Assembly (NCBI RefSeq): GCF_005222845.1
Contig: NZ_STFZ01000002.1
Coordinates: 1-64,000 of the forward strand
Direction: 5' to 3'
Length of the DNA stretch: 64,000 nt
DNA from: Rhizobium sp. FY34
GTDB lineage: Bacteria; Pseudomonadota; Alphaproteobacteria; Rhizobiales; Rhizobiaceae
Shown here: positions 16,893 through 25,784 of the stretch, piece by piece
How the letters are laid out: every line of letters starts with the position of its first letter
Position numbering within the stretch: position 1 is the first letter of the stretch
Position numbers and translations under genes: made by a program
Notes under the pieces: model-generated
What the model was told of the DNA's origin: nothing
What the model saw: the letters and a program-made list of their open reading frames with translations, nothing else
Database searches by the model: none

Positions 16893-17981
16893 ATGCGCGT
16901 AGACCTCTTCGATTTCGACCTGCCGGACGACAATATCGCGCTGCGACCGGCCAACCCGCGCGACAGCGCCCGTCTGCTGGTGGTGAAACCGGATGCCGAG
17001 ACCATCCTTTCGGACCAGATCGTGCGGGATCTTCCTTCGTTTCTAAAGTCCGGCGATGCGCTGGTGTTCAATGATACCAAGGTGATCCCGGCCCAGCTTG
17101 AGGGAGTGCGGTCCCGCGAAGGTGCGCCTGATCTTGCCGTTTCGGCAACGCTGCATATGCGCATGGCCCCTGACAGCTGGAAGGCCTTTGCCAAACCCGG
17201 CAAGCGGCTGAAGATCGGCGACCGCATTCGCTTTGGCCATTCGGGCGAGGCCTGCGCGCTCGGCACGCTTGACGCGGTTCTGGAAGACAAGGGCGAGGGT
17301 GGCGAGGTGACGCTGCGCTTTGATCTGTCCGGCCCGGCGCTCGACGAGGCGATCATGGCTGTCGGCCATATTCCGCTGCCGCCCTATATTGCCGCCAAAC
17401 GGCCCGAGGACGAGCGCGACAGCCAGGACTACCAGACGATCTATGCCCGCGAAGAGGGCGCCGTTGCCGCCCCGACCGCCGGCCTGCATTTCACTCCGGA
17501 ACTGTTTGCGGCCCTTGATGCCGCCGGTATCGAACGGCATTTCGTGACATTGCATGTGGGCGCCGGCACGTTTTTGCCCGTCAAGGCCGACGATACGACC
17601 GAACACAAGATGCATTCCGAGATCGGCTATGTCTCACCTGAGACGGCCTACGCGCTGAATGCCGTGAAGGCCAGCGGCGGGCGCATCATCTGCGTCGGCA
17701 CCACATCGCTGCGGCTTCTCGAAAGTGCGGCCTCAAAAGACGGTGCGCTGCACGCATGGTCCGGTGCTACCGATATCTTCATCACGCCCGGTTATCGTTT
17801 CCGCACTGTCGATGTGCTGATGACCAATTTTCACCTGCCGCGTTCGACGCTGTTCATGCTGGTTTCGGCCTTTGCCGGTTACGAGACGATGAAAAGTGCC
17901 TATGCGCATGCCATTGCCTGCGGCTATCGCTTCTATTCCTATGGCGATTCGAGCCTGCTTTTCCGGAAGTCCGACCCATGA
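16893..17981 (+). CDS. queA: S-adenosylmethionine:tRNA ribosyltransferase-isomerase
   Basis: This 362-residue enzyme moves the ribosyl group of S-adenosylmethionine onto 7-aminomethyl-7-deazaguanine in tRNA to give epoxyqueuosine. The family start [18 protein letters not shown], the central APTAGLHF box and the C-terminal [19 protein letters not shown] are all present. The stop overlaps the tgt start in an ATGA (17978-17981), so the two queuosine genes are translationally coupled. The Shine-Dalgarno is weak. Confidence 0.96.
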   Translation: MRVDLFDFDLPDDNIALRPANPRDSARLLVVKPDAETILSDQIVRDLPSFLKSGDALVFNDTKVIPAQLEGVRSREGAPDLAVSATLHMRMAPDSWKAFAKPGKRLKIGDRIRFGHSGEACALGTLDAVLEDKGEGGEVTLRFDLSGPALDEAIMAVGHIPLPPYIAAKRPEDERDSQDYQTIYAREEGAVAAPTAGLHFTPELFAALDAAGIERHFVTLHVGAGTFLPVKADDTTEHKMHSEIGYVSPETAYALNAVKASGGRIICVGTTSLRLLESAASKDGALHAWSGATDIFITPGYRFRTVDVLMTNFHLPRSTLFMLVSAFAGYETMKSAYAHAIACGYRFYSYGDSSLLFRKSDP

Positions 17982-19099
17982 GCGAAAATTTCACCTTCAC
18001 CCTCAAGGCCACGGACGGCAATGCCCGGCTTGGCGAGATCACCATGCCGCGCGGCACGGTTCGCACGCCGGCCTTCATGCCGGTCGGTACGGTCGGCACG
18101 GTCAAGGCCATGTATCTCGACCAGGTGCGCGAAGGCGGTGCCGATATCATCCTTGGCAATACCTATCACCTGATGCTGCGGCCGGGCGCTGAGCGCGTGG
18201 CGCGGCTTGGCGGCCTGCATGAGCTGATCCGCTGGCCAGAACCGATTCTGACCGATTCAGGTGGCTTTCAGGTCATGTCGCTCTCTGGTCTGCGCAAGCT
18301 CGACGAGAAGGGCGTCACCTTCAAGAGCCATATCGATGGCAGCCTGCATCACATGTCGCCGGAGCGATCCATCGAGATCCAGGGCCTGCTCGACAGTGAC
18401 ATTCAGATGCAGCTGGACGAATGCGTGGCGCTTCCCTGCGAGCCGAAGGAAATCGAGCGCGCCATGGAATTGTCGCTGCGCTGGGCGGAACGCTGCCGCG
18501 TCGCCTTTGGCGAGCAGAAGGGCAAGGCCATGTTCGGCATCGTGCAGGGCGGCGACCAGCCGGCTCTGCGCGTGCGCTCGGCCGAGGGGCTGAAGCAGCT
18601 GGACCTCAAGGGCTATGCGGTGGGCGGGCTTGCCGTGGGTGAACCGCAGGCGGTGATGCTGGATATGCTGGGCATTACACTTCCCGTTCTGCCCGTGGAA
18701 AAGCCGCGCTACCTGATGGGTGTAGGCACGCCGGATGACATCATCAAATCGGTCGCCCGCGGCATAGACATGTTCGACTGCGTGATGCCGACGCGATCTG
18801 GCCGCCACGGGCTAGCCTTTACCCGCAAGGGCAAGGTGAATATCCGCAATGCACGCCATGCCGAGGATATGCGCCCACTCGACGATCAATCGAGCTGCCC
18901 GGCCAGCCGCGATTATTCGCGTGCCTATCTGCATCATCTGGTGCGCTCCAACGAGGCGCTTGGCGGCATGCTCCTGTCATGGAACAACCTCTCCTATTAC
19001 CAGGAACTGATGCAGGGCATCCGCACGGCGATTGCCGAAGGGCGTTATGAGGATTTCATGGCTGAAACCCAGGAAGCCTGGGCGCGCGGCGACGATTGA
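17978..19099 (+). CDS. tgt: tRNA-guanine transglycosylase, with altered zinc site
   Basis: The 373-residue enzyme exchanges guanine 34 of GUN-anticodon tRNAs for the queuosine precursor preQ1. The catalytic aspartates are present in [10 protein letters not shown] and in [14 protein letters not shown]. The zinc motif normally reads CxCxxC with a later His; the matching region here is [21 protein letters not shown], so two of the three cysteines are serine. Either the zinc is held differently or it is absent. I recall similar sequences in other rhizobial Tgt proteins, so this may be lineage-wide, but I could not check. The start at 17978 is fixed by overlap with queA and by the family N-terminus. 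Confidence 0.95.
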   Translation: MSENFTFTLKATDGNARLGEITMPRGTVRTPAFMPVGTVGTVKAMYLDQVREGGADIILGNTYHLMLRPGAERVARLGGLHELIRWPEPILTDSGGFQVMSLSGLRKLDEKGVTFKSHIDGSLHHMSPERSIEIQGLLDSDIQMQLDECVALPCEPKEIERAMELSLRWAERCRVAFGEQKGKAMFGIVQGGDQPALRVRSAEGLKQLDLKGYAVGGLAVGEPQAVMLDMLGITLPVLPVEKPRYLMGVGTPDDIIKSVARGIDMFDCVMPTRSGRHGLAFTRKGKVNIRNARHAEDMRPLDDQSSCPASRDYSRAYLHHLVRSNEALGGMLLSWNNLSYYQELMQGIRTAIAEGRYEDFMAETQEAWARGDD

Positions 19100-19119
19100 C
19101 TGGCGAGGGACGTGTCCTA

Positions 19120-19545
19120 TCAAATGCCGGTGCTGGCCGTCTTTTCCAGCATCCGCACGCCATTGACCTTGTAGCTGCCATCATTTTGCAGCCGCATCTC
19201 GTAAATGGCCGTGGTGTCCTTCGTGTCGCGGCCGCTGATGATCACTTCCTGGAACACCAGTTCGCCGCCGCCGACCAGCTTGGAGCGGCCGAAGGCATAG
19301 CGGGCTGCCCGTGACAGAGGCTCGTAGCGCTTGCGCACCATGTCGAGGAAACGGCTCTCATCCGGAAACAGGCTGCGAATGCCGGGCGAGGCAAAGGAAT
19401 AGGCCGTGCGGGCATCCGATGCGGTGATTGCATCAATCTGGCCGGAAATGACCTTGCGGGCATTTTCGACCGGATCTTCCGCGTTGGCGGATGAAAAGCT
19501 GCACAGAATAAGACAGATGAAGGCGAGGGCAAATCGATGAGGCAT
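19120..19545 (-). CDS. Exported DUF4864-family protein
   Basis: The 141-residue protein has a signal peptide (MPHRFALAFICLILCSFSSANA) and a mature part starting EDPVENARKVISGQIDAI that matches the DUF4864 pattern, ending with a YEMRLQNDGSYKVNGVRM segment. The fold is probably related to NTF2-like domains; its function is unknown. The start at 19545 has a GGAGA Shine-Dalgarno; a longer frame upstream looks non-coding. It converges on tgt with only 20 bases between the stops. Confidence 0.8.
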   Translation of the reverse strand: MPHRFALAFICLILCSFSSANAEDPVENARKVISGQIDAITASDARTAYSFASPGIRSLFPDESRFLDMVRKRYEPLSRAARYAFGRSKLVGGGELVFQEVIISGRDTKDTTAIYEMRLQNDGSYKVNGVRMLEKTASTGI

Positions 19546-19888
19546 GCGCGTTCTCTCCGATGTCTGGCTGAGGATAACTCTTTTCGCCTTAAGAAAAACC
19601 CCTTCAATGCAACGGGCGTCATTGTCAGGGACGCACTGTTTCATCCATGCCACTATGGTTGAGATAGACGGGCCGATAGCCCGCAAAAATTCGGCGATTC
19701 TTGTTCTGGCCGTGATCCGATGCGAAGCTATGGCGCGCGTTTGCCAATAGAGCACCGGGTGGCTTTTCCTGCCGTGGAGACATACCGTCATACTTGTTGA
19801 AAGATCTGGGGAAAGACGGCAAAGGCCAAGGTTTCGCCACAAGAGGAGCTGAGGGGTTGAGGCTTGCGATGACTGAGACTACGAGAGG

Positions 19889-20521
19889 GTGACCTTGGAC
19901 AGGACAAAGCCGGGGGACAGCGCGAAACCAGGTGAAACCGTGATCGACCCCTACAAGACGCTCGGCGTGACCCGCGATGCGGACGGCGCGGCCATCAAAT
20001 CCGCCTATCGCTTGCAGGCTAAAACCTCGCATCCCGATACCGGCGGCGATGTGGATGCCTTTTCAAAGCTGACGGCATCCTATGAGCTGCTGCTCGATCC
20101 CGTGCGCCGCAAGATCTATGATGATACGGGATTTGACCCGCAACTGACCGATGCCAAGGATCTGGAAGGCCTGCTGATCCTTGATGCCCTGGTCAACGAG
20201 ATCATTCTGGACGAGCGCCAGCCGGGCAGTTTTGATCCGGTCTCTGCCATGCGCCGCAAGCTGACCGACAAGGTGGTCAATGCGCGCTTTCATATTCTCG
20301 AACTGGAGCGGCATCGCGGCCGCATCCGCAATCATATCGATCGGATCGGCAAACGGCCGGAAAGCGATGTGCTGGGCCGCATGCTGACGGCGCGCTGCGA
20401 TACCATTGCCGATGCGATTGCCAAGGCTGAAGCCGAGATCAAGGTGATCGAACAGGCCTATGCCATGCTGGATGGCTATTCCTACGAGCTTGAAACGGAA
20501 ATGCAAAAGGCTGCGGAATAG
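19889..20521 (+). CDS. J-domain (DnaJ-like) protein
   Basis: The 210-residue protein has an N-terminal J domain at about residues 18-80 (DPYKTLGVTRDADGAAIKSAYR, with the HPD signature in SHPDTGGD), which would stimulate a Hsp70 such as DnaK. The rest is helical with a likely coiled coil near the C-terminus (AEAEIKVIEQAYAML) and lacks the zinc and C-terminal domains of true DnaJ. The GTG at 19889 is the likely start, with another GTG at 19940 just before the J domain as an alternative. The client is unknown. Confidence 0.82.
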   Translation: MTLDRTKPGDSAKPGETVIDPYKTLGVTRDADGAAIKSAYRLQAKTSHPDTGGDVDAFSKLTASYELLLDPVRRKIYDDTGFDPQLTDAKDLEGLLILDALVNEIILDERQPGSFDPVSAMRRKLTDKVVNARFHILELERHRGRIRNHIDRIGKRPESDVLGRMLTARCDTIADAIAKAEAEIKVIEQAYAMLDGYSYELETEMQKAAE

Positions 20522-20587
20522 ATCGCAACCCGACCTTCTGGCACCCGTTATCCGGTGGTTTGCAAAAGCTTGCGCGGCGATAGTGGC

Positions 20588-20782
20588 TCAGCTGCGACAG
20601 GCATCCTCGATATTCCAGCCAAACAGCCAGGCCTCGCATTTTTCCTGCCATTCCTTCAGCCGCTGGCCTTCGCCCGATGGGCGGGCTTCCAGAAGCGGGT
20701 TCTGCGCAGGTTTGAGCCCCAGCACGCGCGCGCTGATGCCGCGCTGCTGCCAATCAAGAACAACATTCAGGTCGTTCAACAT
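20588..20782 (-). CDS. Small Rmf/CrpP-like protein
   Basis: The 64-residue protein has the spacing G(ISA)RVLGLKPAQNP followed by AWLFGWNIEDA. This resembles ribosome modulation factor/CrpP proteins (GxxAxxxG...NP...W..GW). Rmf dimerises ribosomes in stationary phase; whether this member does so is unknown. The central RPSGEGQRLKEWQEKCE segment is charged. The ATG at 20782 has a GAGGA Shine-Dalgarno. Confidence 0.5.
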   Translation of the reverse strand: MLNDLNVVLDWQQRGISARVLGLKPAQNPLLEARPSGEGQRLKEWQEKCEAWLFGWNIEDACRS

Positions 20783-21124
20783 GCCTATCGATCCTCATGA
20801 TCCAAGGGTGGCCTTCATGGTCACCATTTCCGACAAGAACTCATTTATCGGTGACGGCTTGCGCGAAGCTGATTGATTCTCTGGTTTTAGAGCGTGTTTC
20901 GACCTGATTGAATCGTTCTGCGGCGAGGAATTTTTATGAGGATCAAGGCCTTCGTCGAAGACCATACCAGCGGTGTACGGTCGAGAGGCACACGAACCTG
21001 CCAGACCGCGTAGACGAAGAGGACTATCGGGCGTGGACGCGGGGTAGGCGCCACATACTGGCATAGTCGATTGTAAATATCTGAGGTTTGAGATAGACGC
21101 CTTCTTCTGCAAGGGTAGATGAAG

Positions 21125-22627
21125 ATGTTGTTTGTAACCCCAGAGTTCCTGTTCGTTTTTCTTCCAGTCGTGTTGGTGATCACAGCATTTTCACTGAGAT
21201 TTTGGGGGAAATCTGCCGCTATCGCAGTTCTTACAGTCGCATCGCTGTTCTTCTATGGCTGGTGGAAGCTGTCTGGCCTGGCCATCATTCTCGTTTCCGT
21301 CGGCGTCAACTATACGATTGCCCGGCAGATAGCGGATGAAAAGGATATCAGGTCCCGGAAGGTGGCGCTTGGCCTCGGCGTGGCCCTCAATCTTCTGGCG
21401 CTATGTTATTTCAAATATCGAAATTTCTTCATCGACAATGTCCTGGAGATGTTTGGCGAGACATCCGGAATGGCACATATTGTGCCGCCGCTGGCCATTT
21501 CCTTTTACACCTTCCAGCAGATCGCTTTCCTGGTTGATACCTACCACGGGAAAATGCGCAGAATTCTATTCTCGAACTATTTGATTTCCGTTGTGTTTTT
21601 TCCGCATCTTATTGCCGGACCGCTGCTGCACTATCGCGATATCATCCAGCAATTTGAGGAACGCTTCAGAATCAGCTGGGCAACGCTTGCCTGCGGCATG
21701 CCGGTGTTTGTGATGGGAATGGCCAAAAAACTTGCCATTGCCGATCCGCTTTCTCAAGTCGTCAATCCGTTGTTCACCAAGGCAGAAAGCCAACCTCTTG
21801 AGCTTTTTGAAGCCTGGGCTGCATCACTTGGTTATACGGCGCAGCTCTATTTTGATTTCTCAGGTTATTCGGACATGGCAATAGGATTGGCGCTGATGTT
21901 CGGGATCGTCCTACCCATCAACTTTTTCTCTCCCTACAAATCGACGTCAATTATAGAATTCTGGCGGCGCTGGCATATTACGTTGTCAAATTTCCTGAGG
22001 GATTACCTTTACATTCCATTGGGGGGCGGAAGAGCCGGAGCATTTCGACGCTATGTCAACCTGATGATCGTCATGTTGCTCGGCGGGCTCTGGCATGGAG
22101 CATCCTGGACATTCGTTCTGTGGGGCGGGCTTCATGGCGCCATGTTGGTCGTCAATCACTTGTGGCGGGCGACGATCTCGCCGCGTCTTTTGGTGCTGAA
22201 TTCGATTGCCCTACCTTTCTACGGGGTCCTGACCTTCCTTCTGGTTGTCGTCGGTTGGGTGCTGTTTCGCGCGGAGAGCTTTGCCGGAGCGACGAATGTC
22301 CTAGGCGGCATGTTTTATCCGCAGGCGATTTCACTGCCCTGGGGCGTTGCATTTGCACTCGGGATAGATCCCGCCCACTGGATCTTTGGCGACAAAGGCC
22401 TCTCATTTCCGGATCTCAGCGTTTTTCTCGCATTTGGATCCGCCGCCTATCTGCTTGTTTGGTTTTGCCCCAATACGACAGAGATCTTTCGCCTTACGCG
22501 GGATCCTCTCAACCTCGCGACGCGGCGATCGATTGGTGGCTCAATCGGAATAGGCGCGCTGTTCTGGCTTTCTTTGTTCGGACTATTCAGCGCCATCCCG
22601 TCAGAATTTCTCTATTTTCGGTTTTGA
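21125..22627 (+). CDS. MBOAT-family membrane O-acyltransferase (AlgI-like)
   Basis: This 500-residue, multi-span membrane protein starts LFVTPEFLFVFLPVV, typical of AlgI-type enzymes, and has the catalytic-histidine motif GGLWHGASW plus FWRRWHITLSNFLRDYLYIPLGGGR. Such enzymes pass acyl groups across the inner membrane to polysaccharides. The ATG at 21125 fits the family start and lies 9 bases after AAGGG; an ATG six bases earlier is too close to that site. The partner gene follows after 3 bases. The pair sits between core genes and a tRNA-Ser and looks AT-richer than its neighbours, suggesting acquisition. The substrate cannot be named. Confidence 0.9.
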   Translation: MLFVTPEFLFVFLPVVLVITAFSLRFWGKSAAIAVLTVASLFFYGWWKLSGLAIILVSVGVNYTIARQIADEKDIRSRKVALGLGVALNLLALCYFKYRNFFIDNVLEMFGETSGMAHIVPPLAISFYTFQQIAFLVDTYHGKMRRILFSNYLISVVFFPHLIAGPLLHYRDIIQQFEERFRISWATLACGMPVFVMGMAKKLAIADPLSQVVNPLFTKAESQPLELFEAWAASLGYTAQLYFDFSGYSDMAIGLALMFGIVLPINFFSPYKSTSIIEFWRRWHITLSNFLRDYLYIPLGGGRAGAFRRYVNLMIVMLLGGLWHGASWTFVLWGGLHGAMLVVNHLWRATISPRLLVLNSIALPFYGVLTFLLVVVGWVLFRAESFAGATNVLGGMFYPQAISLPWGVAFALGIDPAHWIFGDKGLSFPDLSVFLAFGSAAYLLVWFCPNTTEIFRLTRDPLNLATRRSIGGSIGIGALFWLSLFGLFSAIPSEFLYFRF

Positions 22628-22630
22628 TGC

Positions 22631-23578
22631 ATGCCCCTCAGATCTGTCCTGGCTTCTTTGGGCCTCACTGTCATGTTGCTGCTTGGCTGGTTGTGCCTGC
22701 TGCAGATCGCTCCCACGCCAAGGGAAGTGCAGTGGATCAACGAAATTTATGCGCGCAAGGAAAATGTTGCACGCGAGGTTCAGGGCGCCAAATACGTTCT
22801 GATCGGAGGATCTGCGACACATTACTCCTATTCCGCCGAAGTGGTTTCGAAGCTGACCGGCTTGCGTGTTGTAAACCTCGGCACCCATGCAGGCCTGGGA
22901 GCAAGCTACATCCTCAATCGGGCGATGCGATCATTGAACAAGGGGGACACGGCAGTGCTTGCTCTGGAGCATCCGATGATCAGGCCGACGCCGCCATCAA
23001 CGATCCTGGTAAGCCATGTTGCAACGTCCGATCTGGACTACCTGCGTCAAGCCCCGTTATCACAATTGCCGTATCTGTTATTTGGTTATTCCCCGATGCA
23101 ATTGGTGCGGGATCTCGCGTCTCGTGCAATTCCCTGGAACTCTCCGCTCTACCGTTCCAACACAGTGACCGCTTTCGGGGATGAAAGCTCGAACACTGTC
23201 GAGAATAAGCTGCCCTATATGCTGAATGTCATACGGACGGCAGCACCGTTCGGCATGTATGCCTTGTCCGACATGGGTCCTACGGACAGCCTTGTGGCGT
23301 TTGTGATTTGGGCACGGCAGCACGGGGTAAACGTCGTCTACACATGGCCACCTACGACCGATCGCCTGGATTATCTGACACCAACCTATGAGACCTACTT
23401 AAAAGCCTATGCCGCAGTCTTCGAAGGATTGGGTGTTCCGGTTTTGGGGAAGCAGGCTGACTACGTCTTGCCTGAAGATGAAATGTTGGATTCCCTCTAT
23501 CATGCAGATGTCAGGGGGGCACGCAGGGCATCCGCGGCGCTTGCACGAAATCTCTGTGCCGCGAAACTATGCCCGTAA
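22631..23578 (+). CDS. Membrane-anchored SGNH-like protein, partner of the MBOAT acyltransferase
   Basis: The 315-residue protein has one N-terminal membrane anchor (about residues 6-27) and an extracytoplasmic domain. LIGGSATHYSYS resembles the nucleophile loop of SGNH esterases/acyltransferases, and a C-terminal LYHADVRGARRAS could supply the Asp/His part of the triad. By analogy with AlgJ/AlgX and DltD, it would finish acyl transfer to a cell-surface glycan with acyl groups exported by the MBOAT protein, from which it is separated by 3 bases. The substrate is unknown. Confidence 0.65.
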   Translation: MPLRSVLASLGLTVMLLLGWLCLLQIAPTPREVQWINEIYARKENVAREVQGAKYVLIGGSATHYSYSAEVVSKLTGLRVVNLGTHAGLGASYILNRAMRSLNKGDTAVLALEHPMIRPTPPSTILVSHVATSDLDYLRQAPLSQLPYLLFGYSPMQLVRDLASRAIPWNSPLYRSNTVTAFGDESSNTVENKLPYMLNVIRTAAPFGMYALSDMGPTDSLVAFVIWARQHGVNVVYTWPPTTDRLDYLTPTYETYLKAYAAVFEGLGVPVLGKQADYVLPEDEMLDSLYHADVRGARRASAALARNLCAAKLCP

Positions 23579-23788
23579 ACAAAAGGCAGAACCTGCTATG
23601 CGGTGCAACGGCTGGCACCGGAAATCGGAAGCATGTGACGAGATGCAACGATCCATTGTTTCCAGCGCGTCTATCGTTTGGTTCTCTCACAAGGCTGAGT
23701 GCCCGGAACACGCATCTGTTGCCAATACAAGTGTGATCTGCGAGTTCTGCTCGCCGCCTTCAAGAGATCGAAGCTCGACATGAGGCAC

Positions 23789-23878
23789 TGGCGGAAGAGG
23801 TGGGATTCGAACCCACGGTACGCTTTCACGCACGCCGGTTTTCAAGACCGGTTCCTTAAACCACTCGGACACTCTTCC
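23789..23878 (-). tRNA. tRNA-Ser (anticodon UGA)
   Basis: The reverse complement starts GGAAGAGTGTCCGAGTGG and ends GGGTTCGAATCCCACC, then CTCTTCC plus G and an encoded CCA (23789-23791). The acceptor arms pair over seven bases. The anticodon stem CCGGT/ACCGG encloses CTTGAAA, giving anticodon TGA. There is a long variable arm, as expected for serine tRNA. Confidence 0.96.
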
Positions 23879-24147
23879 ATCCGACCAGTGCCGTAGGGCA
23901 ACTGGTATGGTTGCGGGCTTTATATCCTGACGCCATGTTTCGTCAACTGCTGAACTCTGCTCCGTGTTGAGTACTGGCTGCAAAGGCTTGCGCAGCAATT
24001 CATCTTGCAGTGCAGCAATGTCGCCCTAGATCGGCCATGTCGGCCTGTTTGCTTTGAGGTTGGCGCTCTGGAGCCGCTCTGCCACGGGCGAGCTTCTGCT
24101 GCGGTGCGCGCTTTGAAGAAATTTCTGCCTGATCTGGAGGTTCATCG

Positions 24148-25581
24148 ATGACGGATAAGGCCAAGACGATGGTGAGCGTTGCCTGGAGCATTTCCTCCAA
24201 GATCGCCATTTTCACGCTGAAATTCATCTCGGTACCAATCCTTGCCCGTTATCTCGAGCCAGCAGAGCTCGGCATGGTGGCGAGCGGCATGATCGTCATC
24301 ACCTTCCTGTTGATGTTTGCCGGCGCCGGCCTGACCGCCGGCCTGATCCGCGAAGCGCGTGAAGACAGGCTCAGCGACGATACGGTATTCTGGACCAATC
24401 TTGGCGTCTCGTTTCTTGCGGGCTTGCTGGTCTATCTGTTTGCCGATCCGCTGGCAGCTGCTCTGGGCGCGCCGGAGGCCAGCTGGTTGCTTGAGGTGTT
24501 TACGCCGCTCTTCGTGCTTTATCTCGGGCCGGATGTGGCAAGCTCGCAGCTTGCCCGGCGCATGGCGTTTGACCGAGAGGCCTTCGTCACAGTGGTGGCC
24601 GAAGCCATCGGCGCGCTGGTGGCCATCGCCGTGGTTCTCGGCGGCTATGGCATCTGGGCGCTGATTGTCCAGCTTTATGTCAGCGCCGTCCTGCGCTTCA
24701 TCGGCCTGTTCCTTGCTGCCGGCTACCGTCCGCGTCTCCAGTTTTCGCGGGCCGAACTGTCGCGCCACATGCATTATGGCCTGCGGCTGGTGGGCGCCGA
24801 TTTCGTTGGCTTTCTCTCCTTTCAGTCACCCATCGTCATCATCACCCGCATGCTTGGCCTGCCGGAAGCGGGGACGTTCAACCTGACCAATCGTCTGTCC
24901 GACCTGCCGAACCAGATTGTGCTGACGGGCCTGATGAGCGTGCTTTTCCCCTCCTTCAGCCGGATGAACCACGACAGCGCCCGCCAGGCGGATGTACTGT
25001 CGCGCACCACGCGCATCACGACGCTGCTGCTGGCGCCCATGCTGTTTGGCCTATGGGCTGTGGCGGAACCGGCCATGCTGGTGGTGTTTGGTGAAAAATG
25101 GTTGTTTGCAGCGCCAGTGCTCGGCCTTCTGGCCGTCTCGAAAGGCATCATGTCGCCCTGTGGCAGCTTCATTCCCTATCTGAAGGCGACCGGCCATGCC
25201 TCGGTTCTCTGGTGGTTCGGTCTCGGGCGCGCCATCATGGTGGTTGCGGCCATGACGCTCGGCGCCTGGATCGATGGCCTCATCGGTCTGTGCCTTGCGC
25301 TCTGCATCGCCAATCTCGGTGTGCTGCTGGCCTATCTGCTAGTGGTCATGCGGGTCGCCGGGTTGGCGATCGGGCAGGGGCTATACGATACGGTGGTTCC
25401 GCTGGCAGCGGCCGGATTGATGGCTGTACTCGTGCGTCTGGCGCTCGACCAAGGCTATCTCGCCTCTGCCCATCCGGTGCTACAGCTTCTGGCGGGTGCT
25501 GCGCTCGGCGCCAGCGTCTACGGCGTGTTTCTGGTCGTCACTCAGCGCCGCTTGATCCTGGATCTGGTGCGTAAACGGTGA
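24148..25581 (+). CDS. Polysaccharide flippase (MOP/PST family, Wzx-like)
   Basis: The 477-residue protein has about 12-14 hydrophobic spans and the N-terminal pattern of oligosaccharide flippases (SISSKIAIFTLKFISVPILARYLEPAELGMVA), with FNLTNRLSDLPNQI in the middle. It would move lipid-linked oligosaccharide units of exopolysaccharide or lipopolysaccharide to the periplasmic face. There is a strong GGAGG Shine-Dalgarno. No glycosyltransferases are adjacent; the MBOAT/SGNH pair on the other side of the tRNA is the only nearby glycan gene set. Confidence 0.88.
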   Translation: MTDKAKTMVSVAWSISSKIAIFTLKFISVPILARYLEPAELGMVASGMIVITFLLMFAGAGLTAGLIREAREDRLSDDTVFWTNLGVSFLAGLLVYLFADPLAAALGAPEASWLLEVFTPLFVLYLGPDVASSQLARRMAFDREAFVTVVAEAIGALVAIAVVLGGYGIWALIVQLYVSAVLRFIGLFLAAGYRPRLQFSRAELSRHMHYGLRLVGADFVGFLSFQSPIVIITRMLGLPEAGTFNLTNRLSDLPNQIVLTGLMSVLFPSFSRMNHDSARQADVLSRTTRITTLLLAPMLFGLWAVAEPAMLVVFGEKWLFAAPVLGLLAVSKGIMSPCGSFIPYLKATGHASVLWWFGLGRAIMVVAAMTLGAWIDGLIGLCLALCIANLGVLLAYLLVVMRVAGLAIGQGLYDTVVPLAAAGLMAVLVRLALDQGYLASAHPVLQLLAGAALGASVYGVFLVVTQRRLILDLVRKR

Positions 25582-25784
25582 GACAGACCCACCCGATGAT
25601 TCGCGTCAAATTATCAATTCATTAACCATGTCAAACAGTAAAGCAGCTTATCCCCGATTTTAGATCGCATTTTAGCCATGTTGGAGGCAAAACTGGCCTG
25701 CGAGAGGGCGGCGTCCAATTAACCATACCGGTTAGGGATGCGCTTACCGTAATCCGGCAGGGTTGCGGCGGATCAGTCAGCGGC

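Noticed and set aside
20781..20876. Possible 31-residue frame MPIDPHDPRVAFMVTISDKN...
   Set aside because: It starts within the upstream edge of the Rmf-like gene on the other strand, has no good ribosome-binding site and no family.
20877..21118. Search for an attachment repeat of the tRNA-Ser 3' end left of the MBOAT pair
   Set aside because: Only very short matches (about nine bases around GAAGAGG) are seen, no more than expected by chance.
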